Assembly: GCF_003268025.1 (NCBI RefSeq)
Contig: NZ_QLUW01000004.1
Span: 1-64,000, forward strand
Direction: 5' to 3'
DNA: 64,000 bases
Source: Paenibacillus montanisoli
GTDB taxonomy: Bacteria > Bacillota > Bacilli > Paenibacillales > Paenibacillaceae
The translations under genes and the position numbers were made by a program. The number at the start of each line of letters is the position of its first letter. Position 1 is the stretch's first letter. Under the pieces are notes generated by a model that worked only from the letters and a program-made list of their open reading frames with translations, was not told the origin of the DNA and did no database searches. This document shows positions 33,927 to 43,005 of this stretch, piece by piece.

Positions 33927-33957
33927 CAAAAACTTGCCGTTACTTGTGATACGGTTC
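33927..33957 (+). repeat. Dispersed repeat, left arm only
   Basis: ACTTGCCGTTACTTGTGATA followed by CGGTTC, matching 31868-31893 with two changes. It lies directly after the MocR gene on the plus strand, as the 31.9-kb copy lies after the VOC gene. A weaker copy is at 36711-36745. Confidence 0.75.
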
Positions 33958-33995
33958 AGCATATCATTCTAAAGGCGAAATTCTATAATCATCAA

Positions 33996-34664
33996 CTAAT
34001 TTTTATTTCGTTTGTTAACTTCAATCGCAATGAACTCCGGCAAATAATTGGGGGTACATCCCTTTGATACCATTTCATCTTTATAAAGACCCGTTTTCTC
34101 ACCAAGTTTAATACAACGTGCTCGATTCTTTTGATCATAAACGCCAATCCAGCCTACGGTGAAATTCATAGCCCATTGAACTTCCGGTTCTTCCTGCGTA
34201 ATATTAGCTTCAATCGCAGATAGTAAGTCTGCGTTGTTATCAGGCGGTGTTTGTCCAGTCCATCTCAATCGCGCTTTATAATACCAGAAGGCTCGCCTTT
34301 GAAGAGCATAAGGACTATTTTCCCATAACTCCATCAATGCAATTCTCTTCTTGTCTTTGGTGAGCTGATTAGCCATTAACCAATCCATTAAGTTATTTCG
34401 CTCATCAAATGTGTGAATCTGCATATCCTTATCAAGCGTATTTAGCACATCTTGTGAAAGAAGGTTTTTGTCCATAATTAAGATTGCCAATAGTCTGGGC
34501 AAAAACTCTTCGGTTGACCAAAGTTCCATAGCTAGTTCGTGATTTGTATTAATGTCCTTTGCGATTTTTCGTAAATCGCCTAGCTTAGTTTTACTATTGA
34601 TCTGTGATAGAATGTTTTCTGCTTTTGAAGAGCGTTTCATTTCTGTACTTTTATTCTTATTCAT
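33996..34664 (-). CDS. DNA alkylation repair protein (second AlkD-like gene)
   Basis: 222 residues, helical HEAT-repeat pattern. Family features are LGDLRKIAKDINTNHELAMELW, LLAILIMDKNLLS and the Trp-rich RRAFWYYKARLRW. It belongs to the same superfamily as the 16-kb gene but to a different subgroup, nearer B. subtilis YhaZ in type. Start ATG 34664, 9 nt after AAAGGAG; an upstream TTG is less well placed. AT-rich compared with the gene before it. Confidence 0.78.
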   Translation of the reverse strand: MNKNKSTEMKRSSKAENILSQINSKTKLGDLRKIAKDINTNHELAMELWSTEEFLPRLLAILIMDKNLLSQDVLNTLDKDMQIHTFDERNNLMDWLMANQLTKDKKRIALMELWENSPYALQRRAFWYYKARLRWTGQTPPDNNADLLSAIEANITQEEPEVQWAMNFTVGWIGVYDQKNRARCIKLGEKTGLYKDEMVSKGCTPNYLPEFIAIEVNKRNKN

Positions 34665-34798
34665 TTGAAACAACTCCTTTATTTAAAGCACTGGTTCATA
34701 TATGTCCTTGGCGCGATATATCAATAACTTAATTTCGTTATAAGTCTTATTGCATACAATGCTGTTCATAGTGATAACCTCTTTATTGTTACATGGGT

Positions 34799-36373
34799 CT
34801 ACAAATTCTGCTCGATTACTCCCATTACCGGATCGAAGGTCAGCATCTTAGTCCCGATCTTATCAATGAAGAAGCGATCATGGCTTACCGTAATGACGGC
34901 GCCGGGGAAGTGAATCAGAGCTTGCTCCATGACCTGAATGCTCGTGAGATCCAGATGGTTGGTGGGCTCGTCCAAGATGATAACTGCCGCACCCGATAAA
35001 AGACACTTCGCCAGCGCCACTCGAGCCTTCTGGCCACCGGACAGATGGCCGATCTTCTTGCTCAGATCTGCCTCCGAGAATTGCAGCATAGACAGGAACT
35101 TATTCACCTTTTTACGCGGAGCATCCAGTCCCAATCCATATGTATTCACCGCGTGGCTGACAGTATCCTTCGGATCAAGCTCTTCCCACATTCTGTTGAA
35201 GTAAGCGTAGCTAACGGATTTCTCCCATATAACCTCTCCGGACTCCGGATTCTCCTGCCCGGTAAGCGCCTTTATGAGCGTGGATTTCCCGCTTCCGTTC
35301 GGTCCCACGATGACTAAGCGATCTTCCTTCTGAATATCGAAGCTAACGTTCTCGAAGATCTGCCGCCCCTCATAGGTTTGTCCGATCTGCTTCACTTCGC
35401 ATAGCTTGTCCGGGAAACGCAGTTTCTCATAGATATCAGTAATCAGCACGTTAACGGGATGAGGCTCGATCCGCTTCTTATTATCCGCCAGCTTGCGCGA
35501 GAGGCGGTCCTTGGCGCCAGACTTCCTGCTCGCACGGTCGTCGATCGCCTCGGATTCCATGAGAAGCAGCTCTTCTTCCCACTCGAACTGCCGGTCCAGC
35601 TCCTTTTTGCGCATTTTCTTCTTACGGATGTAGTCGGTGTAGTTGCCTTCATATTCTTGAAAATGATAGTTCTCGATCTCGATTGTACGCGTAACAACTT
35701 TATCGATAAATTGCCGATCATGCGACACCAGAATCATGGCGCCTTTGAATCGGTACAGCCACTGCTCCAGCCACGAGATGCCTTCTATATCTAAGTAATT
35801 TGTCGGTTCGTCGAGTAGAACGACGTCGGGTAGCTCGATTAACATCTTCGCGAGCGCCGCGCGGTTACGCCATCCTCCGGACAACTCATCAATCGGCTGA
35901 TTGCGAGATCGATCGTTAAACCCTAGCTTCGTAAGCACCGTGTTTATCTCGACAGACACGTTCCAGCCATCGAGATGATCCATTTGCTCGAATAGCTCCG
36001 CCTGCCTCTCCAGCAGCCTGTCCATTTCGCTATCGTCGGTTACCATCCCCAGCTTATCTCCAACCTCTTGCAGCTCACGTTCAATAAGGGCAACCTGCTC
36101 GAAGCATGCTTCCAGTTCTTGCTGGACGGACAGGCTCCCTCTTAGTTCCGAGAATTGAGAGAAATACCCGAGTCTCACATTCGGATCTATCTCTACCTTG
36201 CCAGATGTCGGCTCTTCTTGGCCCATGATGAGCTTAAATACCGTCGACTTGCCGGCGCCATTCCGTCCGATTAGGCCGATGCGTTCCCCTTGCATAACGC
36301 GAAAATAAATATCTCGAAAGATCATGGACTCTTCGTACTTCTTTGTGACATTCTCCAAACGTATTACGCTCAT
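34799..36373 (-). CDS. ABC-F family ATPase
   Basis: 524 residues with two ABC cassettes and no membrane part. Walker A motifs are GRNGAGKST and GPNGSGKST, signatures LSGGWRNRAALAK and LSGGQKARVALAK, Walker B motifs DVVLLDEPTNYLD and VIILDEPTNHLD. A charged coiled linker (KKKMRKKELDRQFEWEEEL) joins the cassettes. ABC-F proteins bind the ribosomal E site; some protect from antibiotics and others act as housekeeping translation factors. Which applies here cannot be told by eye. ATG 36373 sits just after GGGTGA. Confidence 0.9.
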   Translation of the reverse strand: MSVIRLENVTKKYEESMIFRDIYFRVMQGERIGLIGRNGAGKSTVFKLIMGQEEPTSGKVEIDPNVRLGYFSQFSELRGSLSVQQELEACFEQVALIERELQEVGDKLGMVTDDSEMDRLLERQAELFEQMDHLDGWNVSVEINTVLTKLGFNDRSRNQPIDELSGGWRNRAALAKMLIELPDVVLLDEPTNYLDIEGISWLEQWLYRFKGAMILVSHDRQFIDKVVTRTIEIENYHFQEYEGNYTDYIRKKKMRKKELDRQFEWEEELLLMESEAIDDRASRKSGAKDRLSRKLADNKKRIEPHPVNVLITDIYEKLRFPDKLCEVKQIGQTYEGRQIFENVSFDIQKEDRLVIVGPNGSGKSTLIKALTGQENPESGEVIWEKSVSYAYFNRMWEELDPKDTVSHAVNTYGLGLDAPRKKVNKFLSMLQFSEADLSKKIGHLSGGQKARVALAKCLLSGAAVIILDEPTNHLDLTSIQVMEQALIHFPGAVITVSHDRFFIDKIGTKMLTFDPVMGVIEQNL

Positions 36374-36540
36374 GGCAATCACCCATTTCTGATTTCAACG
36401 CTCTAGCGTGATTATACCATTCCCTTCTTACGAATTCTCCTCGAGAGTGATCTCCATTAAAGAGCTTGCACTTTAGCTTCAACTACTGTAGTATGAGAGA
36501 CCTAACCAACGTTAAAGACCAATATGCTTTGTTATTCTAT

Positions 36541-36617
<77 letters not shown>

Positions 36618-36651
36618 ACTTACAATTCCAAATCGGTACTAATATAAGAAT

Positions 36652-36688
36652 GCCTTTAACCCGCAGAATGCGGATTAAAGGCATTTTT
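36652..36688 (+). terminator. Terminator of the tRNA gene
   Basis: GCCTTTAA-C-CCGC, a short loop and the matching right arm, followed by TTTTTCTT. Confidence 0.9.
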
Positions 36689-36710
36689 CTTGGTTCTCTT
36701 TGCTTATCTC

Positions 36711-36745
36711 AAAAGTTCGCCCTACTTGTGATAAGGTTCCCCGCG
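36711..36745 (+). repeat. Dispersed repeat, diverged copy
   Basis: AAAAGTTCGCCCTACTTGTG, then ATAAGGTTCCCCGCG. It resembles the 31.9- and 33.9-kb copies and again lies 3' of a plus-strand gene (the tRNA). Confidence 0.55.
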
Positions 36746-36791
36746 TATGATCTTAAACTATTCTTGACAAGAAAGTATACCGATAAAATGT

Positions 36792-36815
36792 AAAAAGCCG
36801 CAACCACGCGGCTTC
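36792..36815 (-). terminator. Terminator of the S51 peptidase gene
   Basis: AAGCCGC/GCGGCTT stem with 6-nt loop; the minus strand continues TTTTACATTTT. It is about 100 nt after the stop. Confidence 0.75.
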
Positions 36816-36914
36816 TTAAGCATATATGTTCTTGTCATCCGACAATCAAATTAATGGTCTCGCGGTGCCATTTACTTTACTGCACCTTTCGAATTTCAAT
36901 ACAGCAGAGTAATA

Positions 36915-37583
36915 TCAGGGCGAAAAAAGTTTCCAATGCCCTTCGGAAACAACTTCGACTGCTCCGTCGATCACTTTGATGGCGGTCTGATCATCAATCG
37001 CATATGCCGGCCCCTGCATCCCAGCGGCCCATCTCTCTGCAGCAGCCATTGTGTTATGCGGCAGCATCACGTGATCCAGATGCGGAAACATTGCAAAATC
37101 AACCAGTCCCAGTGTTTCATCGCCACCGTTTGGTGGAGTCCAGCCAACGAAGAATTCCCCAATGTTAGGTGCCATCACCATACTCCCGGCGCTCATTCCC
37201 ACATAGACTGCCCGCAGCGACGGCAACAGGTTTGCCAGCCCTGATTGCCGCATCCAGTGGCACAGGTAGAGGGCGTCGCCGCCCGCCACAAGCAGGACGT
37301 CCGTCTCTCGGACCAGCGGCAACCAGCGGTCTTCGTCTATGCTTGGCAGCGCTGTGAGCTCCAACACGCCGACGGACTTCCAGCCCAGGTCGACCATGGG
37401 ATTCTCTTCTTTCCCGCTGATGAACTGCCAGGCTTTGACGCCGGGGCCGACCCAGGGGTGCCCGTACATCGCGGTGGGGATGCACAGGGCGTTGGAGTCG
37501 GCGATCGGCTTGCCCAGCATGTCAATCAGCGCGTCGTGTATGCTTTTGTTATTTATGCCTGCAGATGTAAGCAGAAATTTCAT
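36915..37583 (-). CDS. Peptidase S51 (dipeptidase E-like)
   Basis: 222 residues of the class-I-glutamine-amidotransferase-like peptidase family. The nucleophile elbow is VYVGMSAGSMVMAP, preceded by LLVAGGDALYLCHWMR. The likely His lies in FPHLDHVMLPHN. Such enzymes cleave alpha-aspartyl dipeptides or act on cyanophycin-type peptides. AAAGGAG before the ATG. GC-richer than the genes that follow it. Confidence 0.88.
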   Translation of the reverse strand: MKFLLTSAGINNKSIHDALIDMLGKPIADSNALCIPTAMYGHPWVGPGVKAWQFISGKEENPMVDLGWKSVGVLELTALPSIDEDRWLPLVRETDVLLVAGGDALYLCHWMRQSGLANLLPSLRAVYVGMSAGSMVMAPNIGEFFVGWTPPNGGDETLGLVDFAMFPHLDHVMLPHNTMAAAERWAAGMQGPAYAIDDQTAIKVIDGAVEVVSEGHWKLFSP

Positions 37584-37752
37584 AACTCCACTCCTTTGTG
37601 TGCGTCTGTCGTTTATTCCTTTAGACTTTCCAAACGAGGGCCGGTCGTCTAAGCTTAATCAAAACGCGGTTTTCTGCCGTTGAGATTCAGGAGTGCATGG
37701 GGTGGCATGGCGGTTTTTGCCATGACGGGGTTCACATACACATAAGCAGATA

Positions 37753-38502
37753 TTACAATATTTTAACCATCTCATGCCCGATTTCTTCAAACACGATATA
37801 TTCGTGCGGAATATTCATTGAATTTAGATATAAATGTAAAATCTCATTATCGCAAAACAATACATCAGCCGTTCCGACATGAATTTTTATATGTAACTTA
37901 GCGCGTATTTTTTCCGCGTTTTGACTTATCTCATATAACAAATTGTTTTCTTCTAAATACCTCTCTTCTCTCATCATATTTTCATATAACTCGGCGGCTT
38001 TTTCCGGCGCTTCCCCCACACCGTGGTAATCTTTGTGATAATAATGGTGGTATGTGCCTGCGTAGGCAGTCACCGAAGCAAACAGTTCGGGATATTTAAC
38101 AGCATAATAAAACGCCATTCCGCCACCCATTGAAAAGCCAGAAACCGATCTGTTTTCACGAGTCGCGTTCGTCCTGTATTCACGGTCGATATGCGGTATC
38201 CACTCGTTAATAATCATAGATTCAACGGGCAGATTCTCAAAATCTTCGATAACCGGGGAATTATTCGGGAAAACGGTAATCGATTCCCTGTTTGAATATA
38301 CCATTTCCAATGTCCATATATCGCTTGTTTCGTTGCCCGTCCACCCGTGAAGATGGTAGGCGACTGGGTATTTTTTGCCGCTTTTTTCATAATCAGGCGG
38401 AAGATAGATATTATAACCGATTTCGTGACCGAACAGCTCGCTATAAAATGTTTTATGGGTAACATTTTGAGGTGATTCTGTTGGTGGATTTATATAATTC
38501 AT
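37753..38502 (-). CDS. Alpha/beta-hydrolase (esterase D / feruloyl-esterase-like)
   Basis: 249 residues. Nucleophile elbow SGFSMGGGMAFYYA, oxyanion segment AYHLHGWTGNE, acidic residue in HVGTADVLFC and catalytic His in the closing FEEIGHEMVKIL. The group hydrolyses small esters or ester-linked hydroxycinnamates; no signal peptide is seen. GAGGAG before the ATG. It is the last gene of the repeat-separated accessory series and has one repeat upstream but none downstream. Confidence 0.85.
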   Translation of the reverse strand: MNYINPPTESPQNVTHKTFYSELFGHEIGYNIYLPPDYEKSGKKYPVAYHLHGWTGNETSDIWTLEMVYSNRESITVFPNNSPVIEDFENLPVESMIINEWIPHIDREYRTNATRENRSVSGFSMGGGMAFYYAVKYPELFASVTAYAGTYHHYYHKDYHGVGEAPEKAAELYENMMREERYLEENNLLYEISQNAEKIRAKLHIKIHVGTADVLFCDNEILHLYLNSMNIPHEYIVFEEIGHEMVKIL

Positions 38503-38588
38503 TTTATTTTTGCTCCTCGCTTATTAAAAATTGCCACGTCCGTGATTTAACTAAATGTTTGTATTCGAGTTTAGATGGGTTATTCCTT

Positions 38589-38668
38589 TTAACCTGCCCG
38601 TTAGCGGAATAGGCCACCGTATAATCGGCAGCCTTTTCTTCATTGTGCTATCGTACCCGTTAGTTGAA
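38589..38668 (-). repeat. Cassette-associated repeat, copy A
   Basis: 80 bp abutting the stop codon of the methyltransferase gene. Minus strand: CTAACGGGTACGATAGCACA, AGGCTGCCGAT, an imperfect pairing arm, then GCTAACGGGCAGGTTA. Direct CTAACGGG motifs stand at both ends of a central hairpin. No T-run, so not an ordinary terminator. Confidence 0.85.
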
Positions 38669-39487
38669 TCACTTACCTCCAGTCAAAAAATTAGGATGAT
38701 AGTACCAAATAAATTCAAGCCAAGGTGGCGCTATGTCAGTAAAATGTCCCCAACTCCCAGGCAAGTCCCCAGGATAATTACTTTTTATCTCAGAAAAATA
38801 GGCTAGTACAAACTGTTCCTTTATTAAGCTGTTCATGATCCTACTCAACGATTGCGTATACTCTCTTGGCTCTTGAATTTTTTCTGGGGATTTTAAACGA
38901 TCATAGACCCAATCTTGATCTGGATAAGATGTGAGTGTTTCATCTTTATACGGATTTTTTAATATATAACCACTACCATTCCAGTCCTCATGTGAAAGTC
39001 CAGAGAAGAATGGATTAGCGCACATTAGATGATAAAATCCGCCTTTTTTTATAATTCGAGATATTTCATGAAAAACAACTCGTGAGTCTGGAACAAATGT
39101 AAGAGAGTATGGCTGCCATACTACATCAAATGATTGATTTGAGAAGCAAGATAAATCGCGCATATCACCTTGAAAAACATTAACATCAACTCCATAATGC
39201 TCAGCAGCCGCCTTATCTCGCTCTAATTGAGTATGTGAAATATCCAGAACTGAGACATTAGCTCCCAACAAAGCGAATGCCGCTGATTGCTGTCCACCTC
39301 CACTTGCCAAACAAAGAACGTTCTTTCCTGTCAGTTCATCCTTGATGCCCATTCGATCTAGACCTAAATAATCACGCGCGGACTCTTTATTAAGATCAAG
39401 ATAAGGACGAGCGAAAAGAGCATCTGATTTTGCCAACGACTCCCATCTTGCATGATTATATAAATACACTTCATCTTTCAAATCCAT
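38669..39487 (-). CDS. Class I SAM-dependent methyltransferase
   Basis: 272 residues. SAM-binding motif I is VLCLASGGGQQSAAFALLGA, followed by VSVLDISHTQLERD, DMRDLSCF and the motif-4 region FDVVWQPYSLTFVPD. Substrate unknown. AAGGGG before the ATG. AT-rich, and unrelated in function to its neighbours. Its stop codon is immediately followed by repeat copy A. Confidence 0.9.
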   Translation of the reverse strand: MDLKDEVYLYNHARWESLAKSDALFARPYLDLNKESARDYLGLDRMGIKDELTGKNVLCLASGGGQQSAAFALLGANVSVLDISHTQLERDKAAAEHYGVDVNVFQGDMRDLSCFSNQSFDVVWQPYSLTFVPDSRVVFHEISRIIKKGGFYHLMCANPFFSGLSHEDWNGSGYILKNPYKDETLTSYPDQDWVYDRLKSPEKIQEPREYTQSLSRIMNSLIKEQFVLAYFSEIKSNYPGDLPGSWGHFTDIAPPWLEFIWYYHPNFLTGGK

Positions 39488-39657
39488 AACCCCTTATCTA
39501 TTTTATTTAAAGTTAATTGAGAGAATTTTATGCCTTTGATAACTGGTAGCCGCCACCATTTATACTTCCATAGATTGGGACTCTGTTTGTTTATTAAAGT
39601 TACGCGGAGATTTTTATTTATTTACAAAAACTGATTTCTGTACGATTTCTTTTGAAG

Positions 39658-39736
39658 TAACCTGCCCATTAGCTGAACAGGCCGCCAATTACTTCGGCAG
39701 CCTGTTGTCGTCATGCTATTGTACCCGTTAGTTCAG
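39658..39736 (-). repeat. Cassette-associated repeat, copy B
   Basis: 79 bp starting 3 nt after the VOC gene. Minus strand: CTGAACTAACGGGTACAATA, ACAGGCTGCCGA with the pairing arm GGCGGCCTGT, then CAGCTAATGGGCAGGTTA. Confidence 0.88.
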
Positions 39737-39739
39737 CGA

Positions 39740-40213
39740 TTACGGTTGCCATATTTCCAATTTATTCCCATCTGGATCGCAAAAACTAAAATTTGGTCCA
39801 CAAGGTCTGTTTTCCGGAATTTCGCTTACGATGTTCACTCCATTTCTCTTGAAACGATCGTACATTTCTTGAATACGGGGAGTAATGAAGCAAGCTAAGG
39901 GTTGTCGAGTCTCACCATCGTCAAATGTAAAACCGAAACTCCCTGCTGCTTGTTTTGCCCCCATAAGGAACAAAGCTGGCACTACTTCCCTGATTCCGGC
40001 AGAGTGGAAGTTTCCATTCTGATCGGGAAACTCCAAGATAGCTATTTCCATCCCAGGTTTAACTGGATTGTTGGGATTTGTGTTTTGACACCCTAAATTT
40101 TTTTGATACCATTTAGCAGACTCGTAAACATTACTCACGGGAATATAAATACACGTAATGCCTGTTATGTCCTCCAGTCTTTCCTCCACTTTGATTTCCT
40201 CATTCGATTGCAT
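39740..40213 (-). CDS. VOC (glyoxalase-like) family protein
   Basis: 157 residues: DITGITCIYIPVSNVYESAK at the start of the domain and NFSFCDPDGNKLEIWQP at its end. A single VOC domain; substrate unknown. Start ATG 40213, 9 nt after GGGAG; an upstream ATG (40234) overlaps the binding site. Accessory gene between two repeats. Confidence 0.85.
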   Translation of the reverse strand: MQSNEEIKVEERLEDITGITCIYIPVSNVYESAKWYQKNLGCQNTNPNNPVKPGMEIAILEFPDQNGNFHSAGIREVVPALFLMGAKQAAGSFGFTFDDGETRQPLACFITPRIQEMYDRFKRNGVNIVSEIPENRPCGPNFSFCDPDGNKLEIWQP

Positions 40214-40353
40214 AACCCATTTCTCCCTTCTCATTTAACATTAATCTTTAGAATTTGAGATTTGTGACTTACAGTTATTTTGATGCCACATGATGTTGCA
40301 AACCTGACTTACTGAGAAAATAATCTATTAATAATTTCGTTTCTGTAATCACA

Positions 40354-40430
40354 TTATCCTGCCCGTTAGCTGCGAAGGGCTGCCCAGCGGCAGCCCTTCA
40401 ACATTGTGATATCGTGCCCGTTAGCGTAAT
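40354..40430 (-). repeat. Cassette-associated repeat, copy C
   Basis: 77 bp, about 95 nt after the membrane-protein gene. Minus strand: CGCTAACGGGCACGATATCA, then the strong hairpin GAAGGGCTGCC-GCTG-GGCAGCCCTTC, then AGCTAACGGGCAGGATAA. The hairpin bases differ from A and B but pairing is kept, which suggests structure is selected. Confidence 0.88.
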
Positions 40431-40524
40431 ATCATTACTTCCCCGAAATGCCTCGGCAGACCGAGGGCGTATGCCCGATGCGTGAGTATGGTGTTATCTG
40501 AAGGAGCACGCATCCTTGAAATAC

Positions 40525-40974
40525 TCAAGGGTTTCCATAAATATATTTGATTTTTTCTGCTTCTATTAATTTGATATTAAAGCGCTTTGATAAGTATCTA
40601 CCTAAGCTCTTTCCGCTGTGTCTATAATAATTATCAATTTGTATCTTTGAATTATCTTTAAGATATAAATAATAAAAATCTTCCTTATCAGACTTGATGG
40701 TTATATGGATTTGTCCTGCTTTCTTTACTGTGATTGCTTCAATGTATTTAATATTATTTATGTCTATCTCAATAGTCTTAATAAAAAAAGAATACTTGAT
40801 AAGCCTCCCTTCAGAAATGCTAAAAAAAGTTGAAAATAGATATGTTAAAAATGTGAGTAACAGCACCAGAACAACTACTGAAGAAGTAAAGCTCAGATAT
40901 TGAAACCCAAAAATAATAAAAATAATAATTCCAAACGAGAGTATTATTGATGATTGCGTTCGTTTGAATTTCAC
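40525..40974 (-). CDS. Small membrane protein with PH-like C-terminal part, function unknown
   Basis: 149 residues. Two hydrophobic segments near the N-terminus (SIILSFGIIIFIIFGFQYL and VVVLVLLLTFLTYLF), then an alternating hydrophilic part (EGRLIKYSFFIKTIEIDINN and so on) reminiscent of bacterial PH-like domains. Strongly AT-rich. No close family recognised. Confidence 0.7.
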   Translation of the reverse strand: MKFKRTQSSIILSFGIIIFIIFGFQYLSFTSSVVVLVLLLTFLTYLFSTFFSISEGRLIKYSFFIKTIEIDINNIKYIEAITVKKAGQIHITIKSDKEDFYYLYLKDNSKIQIDNYYRHSGKSLGRYLSKRFNIKLIEAEKIKYIYGNP

Positions 40975-41098
40975 AGATCTTCTGCCTTTCTCAATTTATC
41001 GACTTTTTGCTCTTTCAAGATAACGTTCTTATTTACGAACTTTGTAAATTCGTGATGCCTTTGGTATTCGCGAAGTAACTACGCAATCTTTTCCGTAT

Positions 41099-41156
41099 GC
41101 GCAACTGGCCGCCGATTAATCGGCAGCCTGTTCTTCATTGAGCTAACGTGTTCAGC
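41099..41156 (-). repeat. Cassette-associated repeat, copy D (partial)
   Basis: Minus strand: ACGTTAGCTCAATGAAGA, then ACAGGCTGCCGATTAATCGG; the terminal CTAACGGG block is missing. It lies about 95 nt after the next gene. Its CGTTAGCT is the perfect complement of AGCTAACG, the outer arm in copies A-C. Confidence 0.8.
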
Positions 41157-41251
41157 GTCATCTGATGTACCGCGCTTCCTTTTAACTATAACCAGATGAT
41201 TTCATAGTTATTTGTAATATATTTTAAACCAATCTTCTAAGTCTTTACTAA

Positions 41252-41740
41252 TTATTTATAATACTCCCCTGATGGACCATGCAATTCATTCCCACCAGTT
41301 GAAGTGCTACCAAATACCAGTTCTACGGTGGTCGCGTCCTTGAATACTATCTTCCCCTCTTCAACTGTTGCGTAACTTGTATCTGGATCAAATGGTTTCA
41401 ATTCCGCGTTTTTAAGAATGTTGATTATTGTGTATGTTTCTTCTTGTGTTAAGCTCACAGGACTAACAAAACCAATTGTAATTTTCTGCACTTCACCCGC
41501 GGAAAGCTTTTCTTTGAATGTGTCGGGCCACTCACTTCTAGCATTTCCTCCTATGGAACAGCTTGAAATCATGATTACGAAACCAACAATAACAAAAACA
41601 ATACCGACAATTCGTTGAATAGTTAATGCCAATTCAGAGGGGCTAGCGTCTTTAAATTGCCATCCTACTGATACATACCATGCTGCATATGGCCATACAG
41701 CCATAATTAAACCAATTACCAGAACGAAAAAGCCAACCAT
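41252..41740 (-). CDS. Small membrane protein, function unknown
   Basis: 162 residues with two N-terminal membrane spans (VGFFVLVIGLIMAVWPYAAW and IVGIVFVIVGFVIMISSC) and a soluble remainder. The first span resembles small proteins of the DUF6199 type. Weak ribosome binding site. First gene, in transcriptional order, of the repeat-separated series. Confidence 0.65.
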   Translation of the reverse strand: MVGFFVLVIGLIMAVWPYAAWYVSVGWQFKDASPSELALTIQRIVGIVFVIVGFVIMISSCSIGGNARSEWPDTFKEKLSAGEVQKITIGFVSPVSLTQEETYTIINILKNAELKPFDPDTSYATVEEGKIVFKDATTVELVFGSTSTGGNELHGPSGEYYK

Positions 41741-41905
41741 ACTAGGCGCCCATATTTTTTATATGAAGTTATACGTTACCAACAACTATTAGTTTCTGGG
41801 TACCATATAGGATTTTTTCTTCGTTGAAGTGTGCGCGCCATGTTGTTAATGCTCACGGAGCAGTTGTCTATAAACTTACGCCAATCAAATAGAGCCGGAC
41901 GAAAT

Positions 41906-41930
41906 GGGGACGTGCATCATGCACGTCCCC
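41906..41930 (-). terminator. Stem-loop after the glycosyltransferase gene
   Basis: Perfect inverted repeat with GGGGACGTGCAT arms around one central base, 14 nt past the stop codon. No T-run follows, so it may be an RNA 3'-end stabiliser rather than a classic terminator. Confidence 0.6.
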
Positions 41931-41944
41931 ACTTCGCTTATCCT

Positions 41945-42889
41945 CTATTTCCAATTATCGCGCGTGTTCAAATAATCCCTGATATGCTGAATGAATTCTT
42001 TCGCTCTAATTTGCGTAGTATGTCTCTCCCTCACCATTCTGTATCCGCGTTCCGTAATGGCATTTCTTTCTTCCTCGTGTTGTAAATAATAGAGCGCCTT
42101 TTCCAGATAATTATCGCCATTGATTTCAACAAACGTTACTCCATCAATAAACCCTAGATCCTCCAACTCTTTCGATCCGCTTGCCAACAATAGCGTTTTG
42201 CTTGCCGGCACTTCGAAATATTTGGCAATGGGAAATTGATAGCAGGAATCATCCGTAAAAAACATTTTAGCCTTATTGATTGCCATCGAAAAATATTTCC
42301 CAACCCGTGTTTGTGCCTCTTCTTCCTCCTCGTAATTCCGGTATCCTGGATGTTCATAATGAACAAAACCCGGGTACCCTTTCATCTCCCTGGCTATTTT
42401 ATCCCTTAGTGGATACGTCTCTTCATGTATGGCACCCATTAACAAAAAGTCGATTTCTTTGTTCTGCTGATAGTCTTGAAACTCTTCTATATCCACATAA
42501 TTAGGAAGCCACCGGAATTTATGGAGCAATTCTGGATAAAATCCTTTAAAAGCATCTCTATAGAAAGAAAAAACTAAATCAATATGATTTTCATGAACAA
42601 ACCGGCGAAATATATCTTGCTCCCTTTGAATGTCCCAAAACAAAATCCCTTTGGGTATTTTGACATCTTTTAAGCCATGCAATGGCTTATTCCATAAAAC
42701 GTCATCAAAGAAAATAAAATCAGGGGTGAGATTCAGGCTATTTATCACATCATTTATATGTGTCTCTTCTTCTAGAAAAAGCACCTCCACATCATGCTGC
42801 TTCATCACTTCCTGTTTGAAAAACTCACTATACCGAATGACATTCTTCCGGCGATCGAAAGTAGAATATAGAATTTTTAGTTTGCGCAC
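41945..42889 (-). CDS. Glycosyltransferase family 1-like (CgeB-type)
   Basis: 314 residues, GT-B fold. The C-terminal donor-binding segment reads KYFEVPASKTLLLASGSKEL, with a Glu-rich loop earlier. CgeB-type proteins act late in spore coat maturation, and others glycosylate surface polymers; which applies is unknown. GTG start 6 nt after the AGAGGGGGG ribosome binding site. No signal or membrane segment. Confidence 0.82.
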   Translation of the reverse strand: MRKLKILYSTFDRRKNVIRYSEFFKQEVMKQHDVEVLFLEEETHINDVINSLNLTPDFIFFDDVLWNKPLHGLKDVKIPKGILFWDIQREQDIFRRFVHENHIDLVFSFYRDAFKGFYPELLHKFRWLPNYVDIEEFQDYQQNKEIDFLLMGAIHEETYPLRDKIAREMKGYPGFVHYEHPGYRNYEEEEEAQTRVGKYFSMAINKAKMFFTDDSCYQFPIAKYFEVPASKTLLLASGSKELEDLGFIDGVTFVEINGDNYLEKALYYLQHEEERNAITERGYRMVRERHTTQIRAKEFIQHIRDYLNTRDNWK

Positions 42890-43005
42890 ACGATCCCCCC
42901 TCTAACGTTTGATAATATGATATGTAATTTCCATAGAGCGCTTCTATGCTTTTAACTGCATGGAAGCAAAATAGACTTAACTCCAAAACCGAGTAAAAAG
43001 AAAAT

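Noticed and set aside
38589-41156. Rho-independent terminators as the explanation of the cassette repeats
   Set aside because: The hairpins are not followed by T-runs, and sequence outside the stem is conserved as well.
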